In this document: piece by piece, positions 1 to 7,523 of the stretch | Layout: the number at the start of each line of letters is the position of its first letter | Numbering within the stretch: position 1 is the first letter of the stretch | From: Deltaproteobacteria bacterium | GTDB lineage: Bacteria > CG2-30-53-67 | Reading direction: 5' to 3' | NCBI GenBank assembly: GCA_013151235.1 | Contig: JAADIO010000022.1 | Coordinates: 68,256 to 112,590, forward strand | DNA: 44,335 nt | Translations under genes and position numbers: made by a program | Notes under the pieces: model-generated | The model's database searches: none | Told to the model about the DNA's origin: nothing | The model's input: only the letters and a program-made list of their open reading frames with translations

Positions 1-135
1 GACCAGAGCGTCCGTCATAATTCCTGAAGCCTTTCCCACATTCACCCGGACGGTCTCCACCCCGGAATAGCCCTGTTCATGACAGGTGGCATCGACAAGT
101 TCAAGGATGTTCCTGGCGATAGAGAGTTCGTGCAC
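1..135 (-). CDS. hypA: HypA nickel metallochaperone, N-terminal 45 residues (cut by window edge)
   Basis: The reverse strand from 135 to the window edge reads VHELSIARNILELVD and on through 45 codons without a stop. It starts at a GTG with an AGGAGA Shine-Dalgarno seven bases upstream. The MHELSIA-type opening is the HypA signature, and the second-residue histidine is part of the nickel site in that family. HypA, usually with HypB, delivers Ni2+ to the large subunit of [NiFe]-hydrogenase. The C-terminal zinc domain lies outside the window. The gene is divergent from the hydBGDA operon, which fits a maturation role for that enzyme. It is easy to overlook because it starts with GTG and runs off the edge. 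Confidence 0.9.
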   Translation of the reverse strand, partial: MHELSIARNILELVDATCHEQGYSGVETVRVNVGKASGIMTDALV

Positions 136-199
136 GGCAAGTCTCCTGAAAACGATGGAGCGCCTTCTTCATCCGGAAGAATACCGTTCATGAGTTTGA

Positions 200-220
200 G
201 TGATGCCGGGGCGGCATCAC
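200..220. promoter_or_regulatory. Perfect 9-bp inverted repeat in the hypA leader
   Basis: GTGATGCCG at 200-208 and CGGCATCAC at 212-220 are exact reverse complements separated by three bases. The repeat lies 65 bases upstream of the hypA GTG. It could be an operator or an RNA hairpin in the hypA leader. There is no T-run, so it is not a canonical terminator. Confidence 0.4.
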
Positions 221-451
221 AGTCCACAGTCAAAGGGCAAACCCGACATGGACGAGTCAGCCGTCACCGAATAGGCCTATATTAACATGTTTCCTCGTTG
301 CTTCAATAGACAAAATCCCCTGTAGCCCGGATAAGGACCGGAAAGCTGATGGAAATAGACGGATGACGCTCAACTTTTTTCCATTATTACCGATAAAGGA
401 TAAAAGCCATCACGAACTACCCGAACAGCCGTTTCACAAATCATTGAAGAC

Positions 452-474
452 GATGATATCGTTAACATATCATC
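452..474. promoter_or_regulatory. Perfect 8-bp inverted repeat upstream of hydB, candidate operator
   Basis: GATGATAT at 452-459 and ATATCATC at 467-474 are exact reverse complements with a 7-base spacer, ending 36 bases before the hydB start codon. The symmetry and AT-rich arms look like a dimeric regulator site. The regulator is unknown; the arms do not match the FNR consensus TTGAT/ATCAA. Confidence 0.45.
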
Positions 475-510
475 CATAGCAAACCGGCTCTTTTGTAATG
501 GAGACTTTCC

Positions 511-1554
511 ATGATCTATAAAGTGATCACCAAGAGTGAATTCAGGAAGTTTGTGTCCGGACTGATCCGCGAGAACCAGACGATCGGACCCAAGCTTGTG
601 GATTCCGACAGAGAGGGCAACCCCATCTATCAATTCAAAGAAGTTAATTCCTTTGACGAGATGGACCTGGATTACACACAGGCCGACTACTCGATCAAAA
701 ATTTTTATCTCCCCTTCCGGGAAGAGCTTTCCCGGTTCGATTATTCCAACAGCGACTGGGAGCAGAACATCGAATACCACGTGCATCCCAGGGTGATCGT
801 CGGGGTGCGGGCCTGTGACATTAACGCCCTGACCAAGCTCGACAAGATATTCATGAAGGGGAACTTCCCGTCCCCCCATTATATTGCCCGCAGGAAGAAC
901 ACCTTTTTAATCGGCATGGACCATGAACCTCTGGACGACTGTTTCTGTAAATCGCTGAACCAGGATGTGGTGCGGCACGGTTTTAATCTCTACTGCACGG
1001 ACATCGGAAAAAGCTATTATCTGACAATCAACTCCTCCAAGGCCTTCAACTTTCTGCGGAATGTAAAGACCTCGGATCCCGGGAAGGAAGACGACAGGAA
1101 ATATATTGAACGGCGGAAGTATTTGAAGAAAAAATTTCGCACCCATGTAGAGGTGACCGGGCTTCCCGCCCTCATGGACATCGAGTTTCAATCGGACGTC
1201 TGGAAAAAATGGGGGGACAAGTGCTTGAATTGCGGTTCCTGTGCCATGGTCTGTCCCACCTGTTACTGCCACGGCGTTGAGGAAAACATTGAGGTAAATC
1301 TGAAACGATCACGCAAGGAAAGAGTGCAGTACTCCTGCAGTATCGTGGATTTTGCCGAAGTCGCGGGAGGGCACAATTTCAGGCCCCTGAAAGAGGATCG
1401 TCTCAAGTACAGGTTTTATCATCACTACAGAGGGTTTGCCGAGAACGCAGACGAGCAGATTTGTGTGGGCTGTAACCGGTGCGGCCGTGCCTGTCTGGCC
1501 GGCATCAACCCCAGGGATGTCATCAACGACCTGAGAATGGAGAGCGAAGAATGA
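511..1554 (+). CDS. hydB: Sulfhydrogenase beta subunit (4Fe-4S electron-transfer protein)
   Basis: This 347-residue protein is the iron-sulfur subunit of a soluble four-subunit hydrogenase. The C-terminal third holds a double 4Fe-4S ferredoxin-type region, with one CxxCxxCxxxC motif starting at Cys238 ([11 protein letters not shown]) and a second at Cys318 ([11 protein letters not shown]). The N-terminal two thirds resemble the HydB/AsrA-type domain of sulfhydrogenases and anaerobic sulfite reductase. A GGAG ribosome site stands seven bases before the ATG. The gene is the first of four and overlaps hydG by four bases (ATGA). The expected role is passing electrons between HydG and HydD in the cytosol. 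The subunit name rests on the operon order as well as the sequence. Confidence 0.88.
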   Translation: MIYKVITKSEFRKFVSGLIRENQTIGPKLVDSDREGNPIYQFKEVNSFDEMDLDYTQADYSIKNFYLPFREELSRFDYSNSDWEQNIEYHVHPRVIVGVRACDINALTKLDKIFMKGNFPSPHYIARRKNTFLIGMDHEPLDDCFCKSLNQDVVRHGFNLYCTDIGKSYYLTINSSKAFNFLRNVKTSDPGKEDDRKYIERRKYLKKKFRTHVEVTGLPALMDIEFQSDVWKKWGDKCLNCGSCAMVCPTCYCHGVEENIEVNLKRSRKERVQYSCSIVDFAEVAGGHNFRPLKEDRLKYRFYHHYRGFAENADEQICVGCNRCGRACLAGINPRDVINDLRMESEE

Positions 1555-2459
1555 GCTACAAAATCAAGAAGGAAGATATCAATCTTGAACCCTTTATGAC
1601 CCAACCGCCCCAGTACAATCTCAAAACCGTTGTCATGAAAACGGACAAGGTTTATAAATGCGAGATCATTAACATGATCGAGCTAACGCCCATGGAAAAA
1701 CTTTTTCATCTCAGGATTCTCGATCCTGCCGAACGTGACCTCTTCTCTTTCAGGGCCGGCCAGTTTGTCATGGTCGAGGTCCCCGGCTTCGGCGAGGTCC
1801 CGATCTCCCTCTCGAGTTCTCCAAACAACCGGGAGTTCATGGAACTCTGTATACGAAAAGCGGGGCAGACCACCAACATGCTCCATAAAGCACGGATCGG
1901 ATCCAGGGTCGGCATTCGCGGTCCTTTCGGCACGGCATTCCCCATGGAACAGATGGTCGGGCACAATCTTCTTTTGATCGCAGGCGGACTCGGTCTCGCC
2001 CCTCTCCGGGCTCCGATCTATTGGGTCACGGACCACCGTTCCGATTACCGGGATGTTCATATCCTTTACGGAACCAAGGAGCCCTGGCAGATGCTTTTCA
2101 CCTATCAGTATGAAGAGTGGGAACGGATTAATCATATCCGGATGCTGACGATCGTGGAAAAGGGGGATGAGAACTGGAAAGGCAACACGGGAATGATCAC
2201 CGAACTTTTCAACGACATCACCATTGACCCTGCAAACACCTATGCCATTGTCTGCGGTCCACCGGTCATGTTTAAGTTCGTCTGCAACCACATGGACAAC
2301 CTGGGCATCCCCATGAATCACATGTTTGTCTCCCTGGAACGGAGAATGCACTGCGGTATGGGAAAATGCTGTCGCTGCATGGTGGGGTCCACCTTTACCT
2401 GTGTGGACGGGCCGGTTTTTGATTACTGGTCCGTCATGAATTTAAAAGAAGCCATTTAA
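1551..2459 (+). CDS. hydG: Sulfhydrogenase gamma subunit (FAD/NAD(P)/2Fe-2S reductase)
   Basis: This 302-residue flavoprotein belongs to the ferredoxin-NADP+ reductase / dihydroorotate dehydrogenase electron-transfer family. An FAD-binding barrel covers about residues 30-130 (PISLSSSP near 84). The NAD(P)-binding domain begins at the GGLGLAP loop (145-151). A C-terminal 2Fe-2S motif has Cys268, Cys273, Cys276 and Cys284. It is the diaphorase end of the hydrogenase and exchanges electrons with NAD(P)H. An in-frame ATG lies further upstream inside hydB, but the start at 1551 has a GGAG site and the ATGA overlap with hydB, so I chose it. Confidence 0.88.
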   Translation: MSYKIKKEDINLEPFMTQPPQYNLKTVVMKTDKVYKCEIINMIELTPMEKLFHLRILDPAERDLFSFRAGQFVMVEVPGFGEVPISLSSSPNNREFMELCIRKAGQTTNMLHKARIGSRVGIRGPFGTAFPMEQMVGHNLLLIAGGLGLAPLRAPIYWVTDHRSDYRDVHILYGTKEPWQMLFTYQYEEWERINHIRMLTIVEKGDENWKGNTGMITELFNDITIDPANTYAIVCGPPVMFKFVCNHMDNLGIPMNHMFVSLERRMHCGMGKCCRCMVGSTFTCVDGPVFDYWSVMNLKEAI

Positions 2460-2470
2460 GGAGGCCGGTC

Positions 2471-3292
2471 TTGAAGTATCTCGGAATCGATATTGTCAAA
2501 CCCAGGCTCGCAGTTTTTGATTTTACGGGTTGTGAGGGATGTGAACTTCAGTTGGTCAACAAGGAAGAAACATTAGTCGACTTCCTGTCCCTTTTCGAAG
2601 TCGTCAATTTCAGGGAAGCCTCATCGGACAAAAGCGATGCGTACGATATTGCTTTAATTGAAGGATGCATTTCCAGACAGGATGAAGTGGAACGCTTAAA
2701 AGCGATCCGGGGCCGGGTCAAAATCCTGGTTGCGCTGGGCTCCTGCGCTTGTTGCGGCGGGGTGAATCATCTCAAGAACGGATTCCCGATAGAGGATGTT
2801 GTCCGGCAGGTCTACGGAGACCGGAAGATCGAAACCGAAAAAGTCAGGAGCCTCAAAGAGGTGGTACAGGTGGACCTGGAAATTCCGGGATGTCCGGTAT
2901 CCAAGGCGGAGGTAGAGAGAATCGTCATCGCTCTGGTCACCGGGGCGGAGATCCGGATGCCCAAATATCCGGTTTGCGTGGAGTGCCGGCAGCAACTCAA
3001 CACCTGCCTGTTCGATTTCGGGGAGATATGTTTGGGGCCGATCACACTTGCAGGATGCGGAGCGGTCTGTCCCTCGGGCAAGGTCGGCTGCCGGGGCTGC
3101 CGCGGTCCCGCAGATGATGCAAATTATGAATCGTTTATCGATGTAGTTGTCGACAAGGGCTTTACTGAAGCTGAGATCCGAAAAAAGATCGAGTTCTTCA
3201 ATGCCTTCGAAGGACCGGCAAAAGATACTATCGCCTCCTTGATCCAGAAGAGAATCAAAACATTTAACGCATTCAGCGGGGTAAGAGCATGA
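2471..3292 (+). CDS. hydD: Sulfhydrogenase delta subunit ([NiFe]-hydrogenase small subunit)
   Basis: This 273-residue protein is a NADH:ubiquinone oxidoreductase 20-kDa / hydrogenase small-subunit family member. The proximal cluster ligands are visible: Cys21 and Cys24 in GCEGCE, a cysteine in GSCACCGG (91-97), and Cys141 in PGCPVS. Eight more cysteines between 169 and 210 ([22 protein letters not shown]) probably bind two further clusters, as in group 3b small subunits. There is no twin-arginine signal, so it is cytosolic. The start is TTG, preceded by AAGGAGG with good spacing. The stop overlaps the hydA ATG (ATGA). Confidence 0.88.
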   Translation: MKYLGIDIVKPRLAVFDFTGCEGCELQLVNKEETLVDFLSLFEVVNFREASSDKSDAYDIALIEGCISRQDEVERLKAIRGRVKILVALGSCACCGGVNHLKNGFPIEDVVRQVYGDRKIETEKVRSLKEVVQVDLEIPGCPVSKAEVERIVIALVTGAEIRMPKYPVCVECRQQLNTCLFDFGEICLGPITLAGCGAVCPSGKVGCRGCRGPADDANYESFIDVVVDKGFTEAEIRKKIEFFNAFEGPAKDTIASLIQKRIKTFNAFSGVRA

Positions 3293-4563
3293 AAGTGAAT
3301 ATGAACATCGATGTTCATCATGTGACACGAGTCGAGGGTCACGGGAATATCCGGATTGAGGTGCAAGACGGTCGTCTTGTGGAGGCAAAATGGGAAGTCG
3401 TTGAAACACCTCGTTTTTTTGAAGCCATTCTCAAAGGGATGCCCCATGACAACGCTCCCACCCTGACTTCAAGAATATGCGGGATCTGTTCCATCGGCCA
3501 CACATTGGCATCGCTCAGGGCGGTGGAGCGTGCGATGGATGTCGAGGTCCCGGCGACCGCGCAGAAACTCAGGCTTCTGGCCAAACATGGCGAGACGCTG
3601 CAGAGCCATTTTCTACACCTCCTCTTTCTGGTGGCGCCGGACTTCCTGAATGTGGGGAGTGTCATTCCGTTGGTGGATTCCCATCCCGACCTGGTGGCCA
3701 AAGCTGCGAGACTCAAGGGTATGGCCAATTCCATGTGTGACCTCATTGCAGGCCGCACCACCCATCCGGTGAGTCTGGTAGTGGGTGGGGTGAGCAAGGC
3801 CCCGGATAAGCGGCAGTTGGCGGAACTCAAAAAGACCATGGAAGACCGGATGAGGGACGCCGCAGACGTGCTGGAGCTTTTCAAGACGCTGGCCCTTCCT
3901 GACTTTGAAAGAGAGACCGAGTTTGTCTCCTTGAAGGGTGACAAAACCTATCCCTGGATCGGCGGGGACCTGGTCTCCTCGGACGGCGTCATCAAGCCTG
4001 AAGATCAATATCTGGCGATGAGCAATGAGTATCAGGTCAATTTTTCCACATCGAAATTCACAAAACTGAGCCGAGACAGCTTTGCCGTGGGGGCGCTGGC
4101 CCGCCTCAACAACAATTACGATCTCCTTCACGGCAAGGCAAAAGAGGTTGCGGAAACCCTGGGTTTGGAGCCGATGAACTACAACCCATACATGAACAAC
4201 ATCGCGCAACTTGTGGAGTGCTTTCATGCTCTTGCCGAGTCCCTGGACCTTATCGACGAAATGCTGGACGGCGGCATGAACGACCTTCGCCGCCGCTATG
4301 AGGTGCAGGCCGGAGTCGGCATTGGTGCGGTGGAGGTGCCCAGGGGAATACTTTATCATCACTATAACATCGACGAAAAGGGAATGATCACCCATGCCAA
4401 CTGTATCATTCCAACCACGCAGAACAATGCAAACATCCACTACGACCTTGCCGAACTAGTCAAACAGGAAGTGAAAAAAGGCTCAGACGATCAGGAGGTG
4501 AGAAAACTCTGCGAGATGCTCGTGCGGGCCTATGACCCCTGCATCTCCTGTTCCGTTCACTAA
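3289..4563 (+). CDS. hydA: Sulfhydrogenase alpha subunit ([NiFe]-hydrogenase large subunit), no C-terminal tail
   Basis: This 424-residue protein is the catalytic subunit that binds the Ni-Fe(CN)2CO centre. The N-terminal motif RVEGHG (14-19) and the L2 motif RICGIC (Cys64, Cys67) are present, and the C-terminal motif is DPCISCSVH with Cys418 and Cys421. The operon order beta-gamma-delta-alpha and the diaphorase subunit point to group 3b, a reversible NAD(P)-linked cytosolic hydrogenase that in some species also reduces sulfur. Unusually, the stop codon directly follows the histidine of DPCxxCxxH. Most large subunits carry a short extension there that a dedicated endopeptidase removes after nickel insertion. 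This one is encoded in the already trimmed form. Confidence 0.92.
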   Translation: MKVNMNIDVHHVTRVEGHGNIRIEVQDGRLVEAKWEVVETPRFFEAILKGMPHDNAPTLTSRICGICSIGHTLASLRAVERAMDVEVPATAQKLRLLAKHGETLQSHFLHLLFLVAPDFLNVGSVIPLVDSHPDLVAKAARLKGMANSMCDLIAGRTTHPVSLVVGGVSKAPDKRQLAELKKTMEDRMRDAADVLELFKTLALPDFERETEFVSLKGDKTYPWIGGDLVSSDGVIKPEDQYLAMSNEYQVNFSTSKFTKLSRDSFAVGALARLNNNYDLLHGKAKEVAETLGLEPMNYNPYMNNIAQLVECFHALAESLDLIDEMLDGGMNDLRRRYEVQAGVGIGAVEVPRGILYHHYNIDEKGMITHANCIIPTTQNNANIHYDLAELVKQEVKKGSDDQEVRKLCEMLVRAYDPCISCSVH

Positions 4564-4600
4564 TTCGTTTCTTGAAACTGACACAGCGAAGGGAAGGATA

Positions 4601-4629
4601 GCCTCCCTGCGGCAATACCGCAGGGAGGC
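4601..4629. terminator. Perfect 12-bp hairpin between convergent hydA and rubrerythrin genes
   Basis: Arms 4601-4612 and 4618-4629 (GCCTCCCTGCGG and its exact complement) enclose a five-base loop. The position between two convergent stops suggests a bidirectional terminator. Neither strand has a T-run after the stem, so it may instead protect 3' ends or need Rho. Confidence 0.6.
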
Positions 4630-4648
4630 ATGGGGTAGTTGGGGGGTA

Positions 4649-5071
4649 TTACACGAAGTATCTTTTCAGTAGCCCTTCCAGGGAGCGGGCGTGCCGTCCT
4701 TCATCCCGGGAGGATTCATCGAAGAAGTCATGGGCCGGGTCGATATTGTTCTCCTTGGCCAGGACTGCGGCTTTGCGCTTTCCCTTGTTGGCCATCTGCT
4801 CCCCTTTCAGCATCTTCTCGATATTTTCCTTCGTCGATTCGGAAATCAATCCATTTAATTCGGCAAATTGCGCCGCATGGCCCGCCTCGTCCATGGCGAT
4901 CTCCCGGAGGGAAACGGCCACCTCGGGATAACCTTCCCGCTGGGCCTGTCGGGCCATGGCGAGATAAAGCCCGACTTCGGCGGTCTCTCCCTTGAAATTC
5001 GCCATTACATCCTCTTCCACTACGGTACCTTTGGCAACCCCGATCGTGTGTTCATTGACCAATTCGCTCAT
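4649..5071 (-). CDS. Rubrerythrin-like di-iron protein (no rubredoxin domain)
   Basis: This 140-residue ferritin-like four-helix protein has the di-iron ligand pattern of rubrerythrins: Glu29 in KGETAEV, ExxH at Glu62-His65 in the MDEAGH segment, and ExxH at Glu124-His127 in RDEGRH. Rubrerythrins reduce hydrogen peroxide in anaerobes. The usual C-terminal rubredoxin (CxxC pairs) is missing, so an outside electron donor is needed. The start follows GGGAGAG by a few bases; a longer frame reaching to 5200 overlaps perR and lacks support. It sits just downstream of perR on the same strand, so it is a likely PerR-controlled gene. Confidence 0.85.
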   Translation of the reverse strand: MSELVNEHTIGVAKGTVVEEDVMANFKGETAEVGLYLAMARQAQREGYPEVAVSLREIAMDEAGHAAQFAELNGLISESTKENIEKMLKGEQMANKGKRKAAVLAKENNIDPAHDFFDESSRDEGRHARSLEGLLKRYFV

Positions 5072-5147
5072 TTTTTCTCTCCCTTTAATGATAAAAACAG
5101 TTGCAATGAATGATAAAAAAATTTTTCCCTCCTCGTCATCACCTCCT

Positions 5148-5582
5148 TTACTTTCGGTTTTGATGGTTTCCCGAACCCCGGCAGTCCGCACAGCGTCCAT
5201 AGTAGGAAATCCTGTACCCGGTGAATTCGAAATTCCCGTTCCCTTCCGGAACAGGCAGGACCGTCTCGTCCATCACATCTTCCACGGTCCCGCAGGAGGT
5301 ACAGACCGCATGGGAATGGGGCGTCGTCTCCGGATCGTAATGCCGCCGGTCGCCCGCCAGGTGAAGTTCCATAAGCGCTCCGTCCTCCTTCAGGATCTTC
5401 AAGGTCTGGTAAACCGTCGCCAGGGTCAGGGTCGGATGCCGGGCCACAAGGAGACGGTAGAGATCCTCCGCCGTCGGATGTGCGATATTCCCTTCGAGGG
5501 CCTTGAAGATCGCCAGCCGCTGAGGTGTCACCCGGCGCCCCTTCTCACGGAAATCATTTATTAAATCAACTACTTTCAACAT
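5148..5582 (-). CDS. perR: PerR-type peroxide-sensing repressor (Fur family)
   Basis: This 144-residue Fur-family regulator has a winged helix (recognition segment [12 protein letters not shown]) and a structural zinc site Cys94/Cys97 with Cys131/Cys134. The metal-sensing residues line up with Bacillus subtilis PerR at a constant offset of two: His35, Asp83, His89, His91 and Asp102 correspond to His37, Asp85, His91, His93 and Asp104. Aspartate at the last position, where Fur has glutamate, favours PerR. The ATG at 5582 is ten bases after GAGAG; an in-frame TTG at 5588 is possible. Candidate operators overlap its own promoter, so it is probably autoregulated together with the rubrerythrin gene. 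Confidence 0.87.
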   Translation of the reverse strand: MLKVVDLINDFREKGRRVTPQRLAIFKALEGNIAHPTAEDLYRLLVARHPTLTLATVYQTLKILKEDGALMELHLAGDRRHYDPETTPHSHAVCTSCGTVEDVMDETVLPVPEGNGNFEFTGYRISYYGRCADCRGSGNHQNRK

Positions 5583-5614
5583 AATCAAAAAACTCTCTTT
5601 ATTAATAACGTTTC

Positions 5615-5631
5615 ATGATTAATTGAATCAT
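5615..5631. promoter_or_regulatory. PerR/Fur-like operator over the -10 box
   Basis: ATGATTAA and TGAATCAT flank a central T at 5623, matching as inverted repeats at seven of eight positions. The site overlaps the -10 hexamer of the perR promoter, where a repressor would block polymerase. Confidence 0.55.
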
Positions 5632-5655
5632 ACCAGTCGCGTTTTTGATTGTCAA
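5627..5655 (-). promoter_or_regulatory. Sigma-70 promoter of perR
   Basis: On the reverse strand TTGACA (5650-5655), a 17-base spacer and TATGAT (5627-5632) make a near-consensus promoter. Transcription should begin near 5620, about 38 bases before the perR ATG. Confidence 0.8.
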
Positions 5656-5657
5656 GC

Positions 5658-5680
5658 AAAATAATTATGATAATAATTTT
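5658..5680. promoter_or_regulatory. 23-bp near-perfect AT-rich palindrome upstream of the perR promoter
   Basis: The sequence is symmetric about G5669 with ten of eleven arm positions matching. Its core TAATTATGATAATAA agrees with the PerR box TTATAATNATTATAA at 11 of 14 specified positions. It lies directly upstream of the -35 box and could serve perR or a rightward transcript. Confidence 0.6.
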
Positions 5681-5682
5681 AG

Positions 5683-6045
5683 TACTGTATAGATCTATTG
5701 TTTTGAAAAGATTGATTTTTCCTTCTCACCATTGACAGGAAGAGAACCATTTGATACAAACAGACTAACGGCTCAGGTCGCCTCTCTTTTTCCGCATGAC
5801 TGGTTACGCCTTCGGCGTGCCCCGCCTTAGATTTATCTTTGCCGCTTTCAGCGGCTCTGATGAATAAGGGATCTTGGATCTTGGGGTGTTGCGGTGCTCA
5901 AATCCTCAACGTATGAACCTATGCGCCTCCGGTTTTGCGCTCCTAACGCCTTGTCCTGCAACAAAATAGAAGTAACCTGAACCGTTACCAAACAGAAAAT
6001 ATTTCGCTGTAAATTTCGTAATGAGCATTATAGGAGGGCTGAAAG
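5683..6045. other. Non-coding stretch between perR and the phosphofructokinase gene
   Basis: No credible gene is visible here. The stretch contains small hairpins such as GCCGC-TTTCA-GCGGC near 5849 and GCCTTCGGC near 5809. The block around 5880-5970 reads like a worn intergenic repeat, but no second copy occurs in this window. The last 20 bases carry a GGAGG ribosome site for the next gene. Confidence 0.4.
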
Positions 6046-7275
6046 ATGGCTGAAAAAGTCGCAATCGTCGTAGGCGGCGGTCCGGCTCCGGGAATCAACG
6101 GAGTGATCGGTGCCGTTGCCATTGAAGCGATCAATCAGGGCAGAGAGGCGATCGGGATCATGGACGGGTTCAAATGGCTCTCGAAGGGGGACGCAAGCCA
6201 CACCGTTTCCCTGAACCTGGGTCATGTTTCGCGTATCCACCTGAAGGGCGGATCGATCCTTCGGACCTCCCGGGAAAACCCCACGAAGAGTCCGGAAAAG
6301 ATGGCCAATGTCGTTCGTGCTCTCACCGAACTCGGCGTCCGTTACCTCGTGACCATCGGCGGCGACGACACGGCCTATACCTCCAGCCGGGTGGAAAAGG
6401 CGGCCGAAGGAAAGATCTCCGTCTGCCATGTCCCCAAGACCATCGACAACGATCTGCCGTTACCGCCTGGGGTCCCGACCTTCGGCTATGAAACCGCCCG
6501 GGAGGTCGGCGCCAATCTGGTCGCAAATTTGATGGAGGATGCCAGGACCGCCGCACGATGGTACTTCGTGATCGCCATGGGAAGATCCGCAGGACACCTC
6601 GCCCTCGGCATGGGAACGGGTGCAGGCGCCACGATGACCCTCATCCCCGAAGAGCTGGGTGAAAAATTTTCTCTCCGGCGGGTTCTCAATATCCTGGAAG
6701 GCGCCATCATCAAACGGCTCTCCCAGGGGAAGGACCACGGCGTGGCCGTCATCGCCGAAGGGGTGGCGGCCCGGCTTGATCCGGAGTCCTGTTCCTTCGT
6801 CAAGGACGCCCCCCGCGACGAGCACGGAAATATCCGCTTGGCCGAGATCCCCTTCGGAACGGTTCTTAAAAACGAAGTGGGCAAGGAGTTGAAAGAGATG
6901 GGGGTCAAGATGACGATCGTGGCCAAGGATATCGGCTACGAACTCCGATGCAGCCCGCCAACGGCCTTCGACCGCCAGTATACAAGAAATCTGGGATACA
7001 GCGCCATTCGTTTCCTCCTCGACGGAGGCTCGGGCGCCATGGTCCTCTTCAAGGACGGCAAGACCGCTCCGATCCCCTTTGCCGAGATTACCGATCCCGC
7101 AACCGGGAAGACCCGAATCCGCACGGCCGATATCAATTCCGAGATCTATCAGACGGCCCGGCGCTACATGATTCGCCTCAATCCCGAGGACTTTGAAGGG
7201 GAGACCCTGACCCGTCTGGCGGAGACGGCAAAGATGAGCCCCGGGGAATTCACGAAACGGTTCAGTGAAATCTAA
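6046..7275 (+). CDS. Phosphofructokinase, probably pyrophosphate-dependent
   Basis: This 409-residue PfkA-superfamily enzyme phosphorylates fructose 6-phosphate in glycolysis. Two residues decide the phosphate donor. The GGDDTA loop (105-110) has Asp where ATP enzymes have Gly, and PKTIDND (130-136) has Lys where ATP enzymes have Gly. Both are the known marks of PPi-dependent enzymes (EC 2.7.1.90), which work reversibly. The length also fits the longer PPi-type clade. GGAGG stands eight bases before the ATG. The gene is alone, ending in a strong terminator hairpin. Donor specificity is inferred from motifs only. Confidence 0.85.
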   Translation: MAEKVAIVVGGGPAPGINGVIGAVAIEAINQGREAIGIMDGFKWLSKGDASHTVSLNLGHVSRIHLKGGSILRTSRENPTKSPEKMANVVRALTELGVRYLVTIGGDDTAYTSSRVEKAAEGKISVCHVPKTIDNDLPLPPGVPTFGYETAREVGANLVANLMEDARTAARWYFVIAMGRSAGHLALGMGTGAGATMTLIPEELGEKFSLRRVLNILEGAIIKRLSQGKDHGVAVIAEGVAARLDPESCSFVKDAPRDEHGNIRLAEIPFGTVLKNEVGKELKEMGVKMTIVAKDIGYELRCSPPTAFDRQYTRNLGYSAIRFLLDGGSGAMVLFKDGKTAPIPFAEITDPATGKTRIRTADINSEIYQTARRYMIRLNPEDFEGETLTRLAETAKMSPGEFTKRFSEI

Positions 7276-7302
7276 AGGATAGAATAACCTGCATGGATGA
7301 AG

Positions 7303-7337
7303 AAGAGGGAGGCCCGGCAATCCAGGCCTCCCTCTTT
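7303..7337 (+). terminator. Rho-independent terminator after the phosphofructokinase gene
   Basis: A perfect 12-bp stem (7303-7314 with 7325-7336, arms AAGAGGGAGGCC and its complement) and ten-base loop are followed by only a short T-run. Confidence 0.7.
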
Positions 7338-7464
7338 GATGAAGTCGTAAAAAGTCCGTTCGACCCTTCGACATGCTCAGGGCGAACGGTGTAAGTGATT
7401 GATATTCCGTTCGTGGTGAGCTTGTCGAACCATGAACGGAATCCGGAAAACGACTTTTTACGAC
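7338..7464. mobile_element. Small inverted-repeat (MITE-like) element, copy 1
   Basis: The outer ends GTCGTAAAAAGTC (7344-7356) and GACTTTTTACGAC (7452-7464) are exact inverted repeats. The inside is itself made of two imperfect palindromes bounded by CCGTTCG and CGAACGG motifs. No protein is encoded. A longer copy lies at 44119-44321 and a half copy near 40103-40166. I saw no clear target-site duplication. Confidence 0.7.
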
Positions 7465-7523
7465 CTTTAAATTCCGGATGAAAAATCGACTACGTTCCAC
7501 AGGTAAGATTTCACGGAGCCGCC

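Larger units (their letters stand above)
136..510. promoter_or_regulatory. Divergent hypA / hydBGDA intergenic region
   Basis: This 375-base gap must hold the start signals for both hypA (leftward) and hydBGDA (rightward). I find no reading frame in it with a convincing ribosome site. It contains two perfect inverted repeats, listed separately, one in the hypA leader and one just ahead of hydB. I could not place a clear sigma-70 or sigma-54 promoter by eye. Confidence 0.5.

Noticed and set aside
6046-7275. ATP-dependent phosphofructokinase
   Set aside because: Both donor-specificity positions carry the residues of PPi enzymes.
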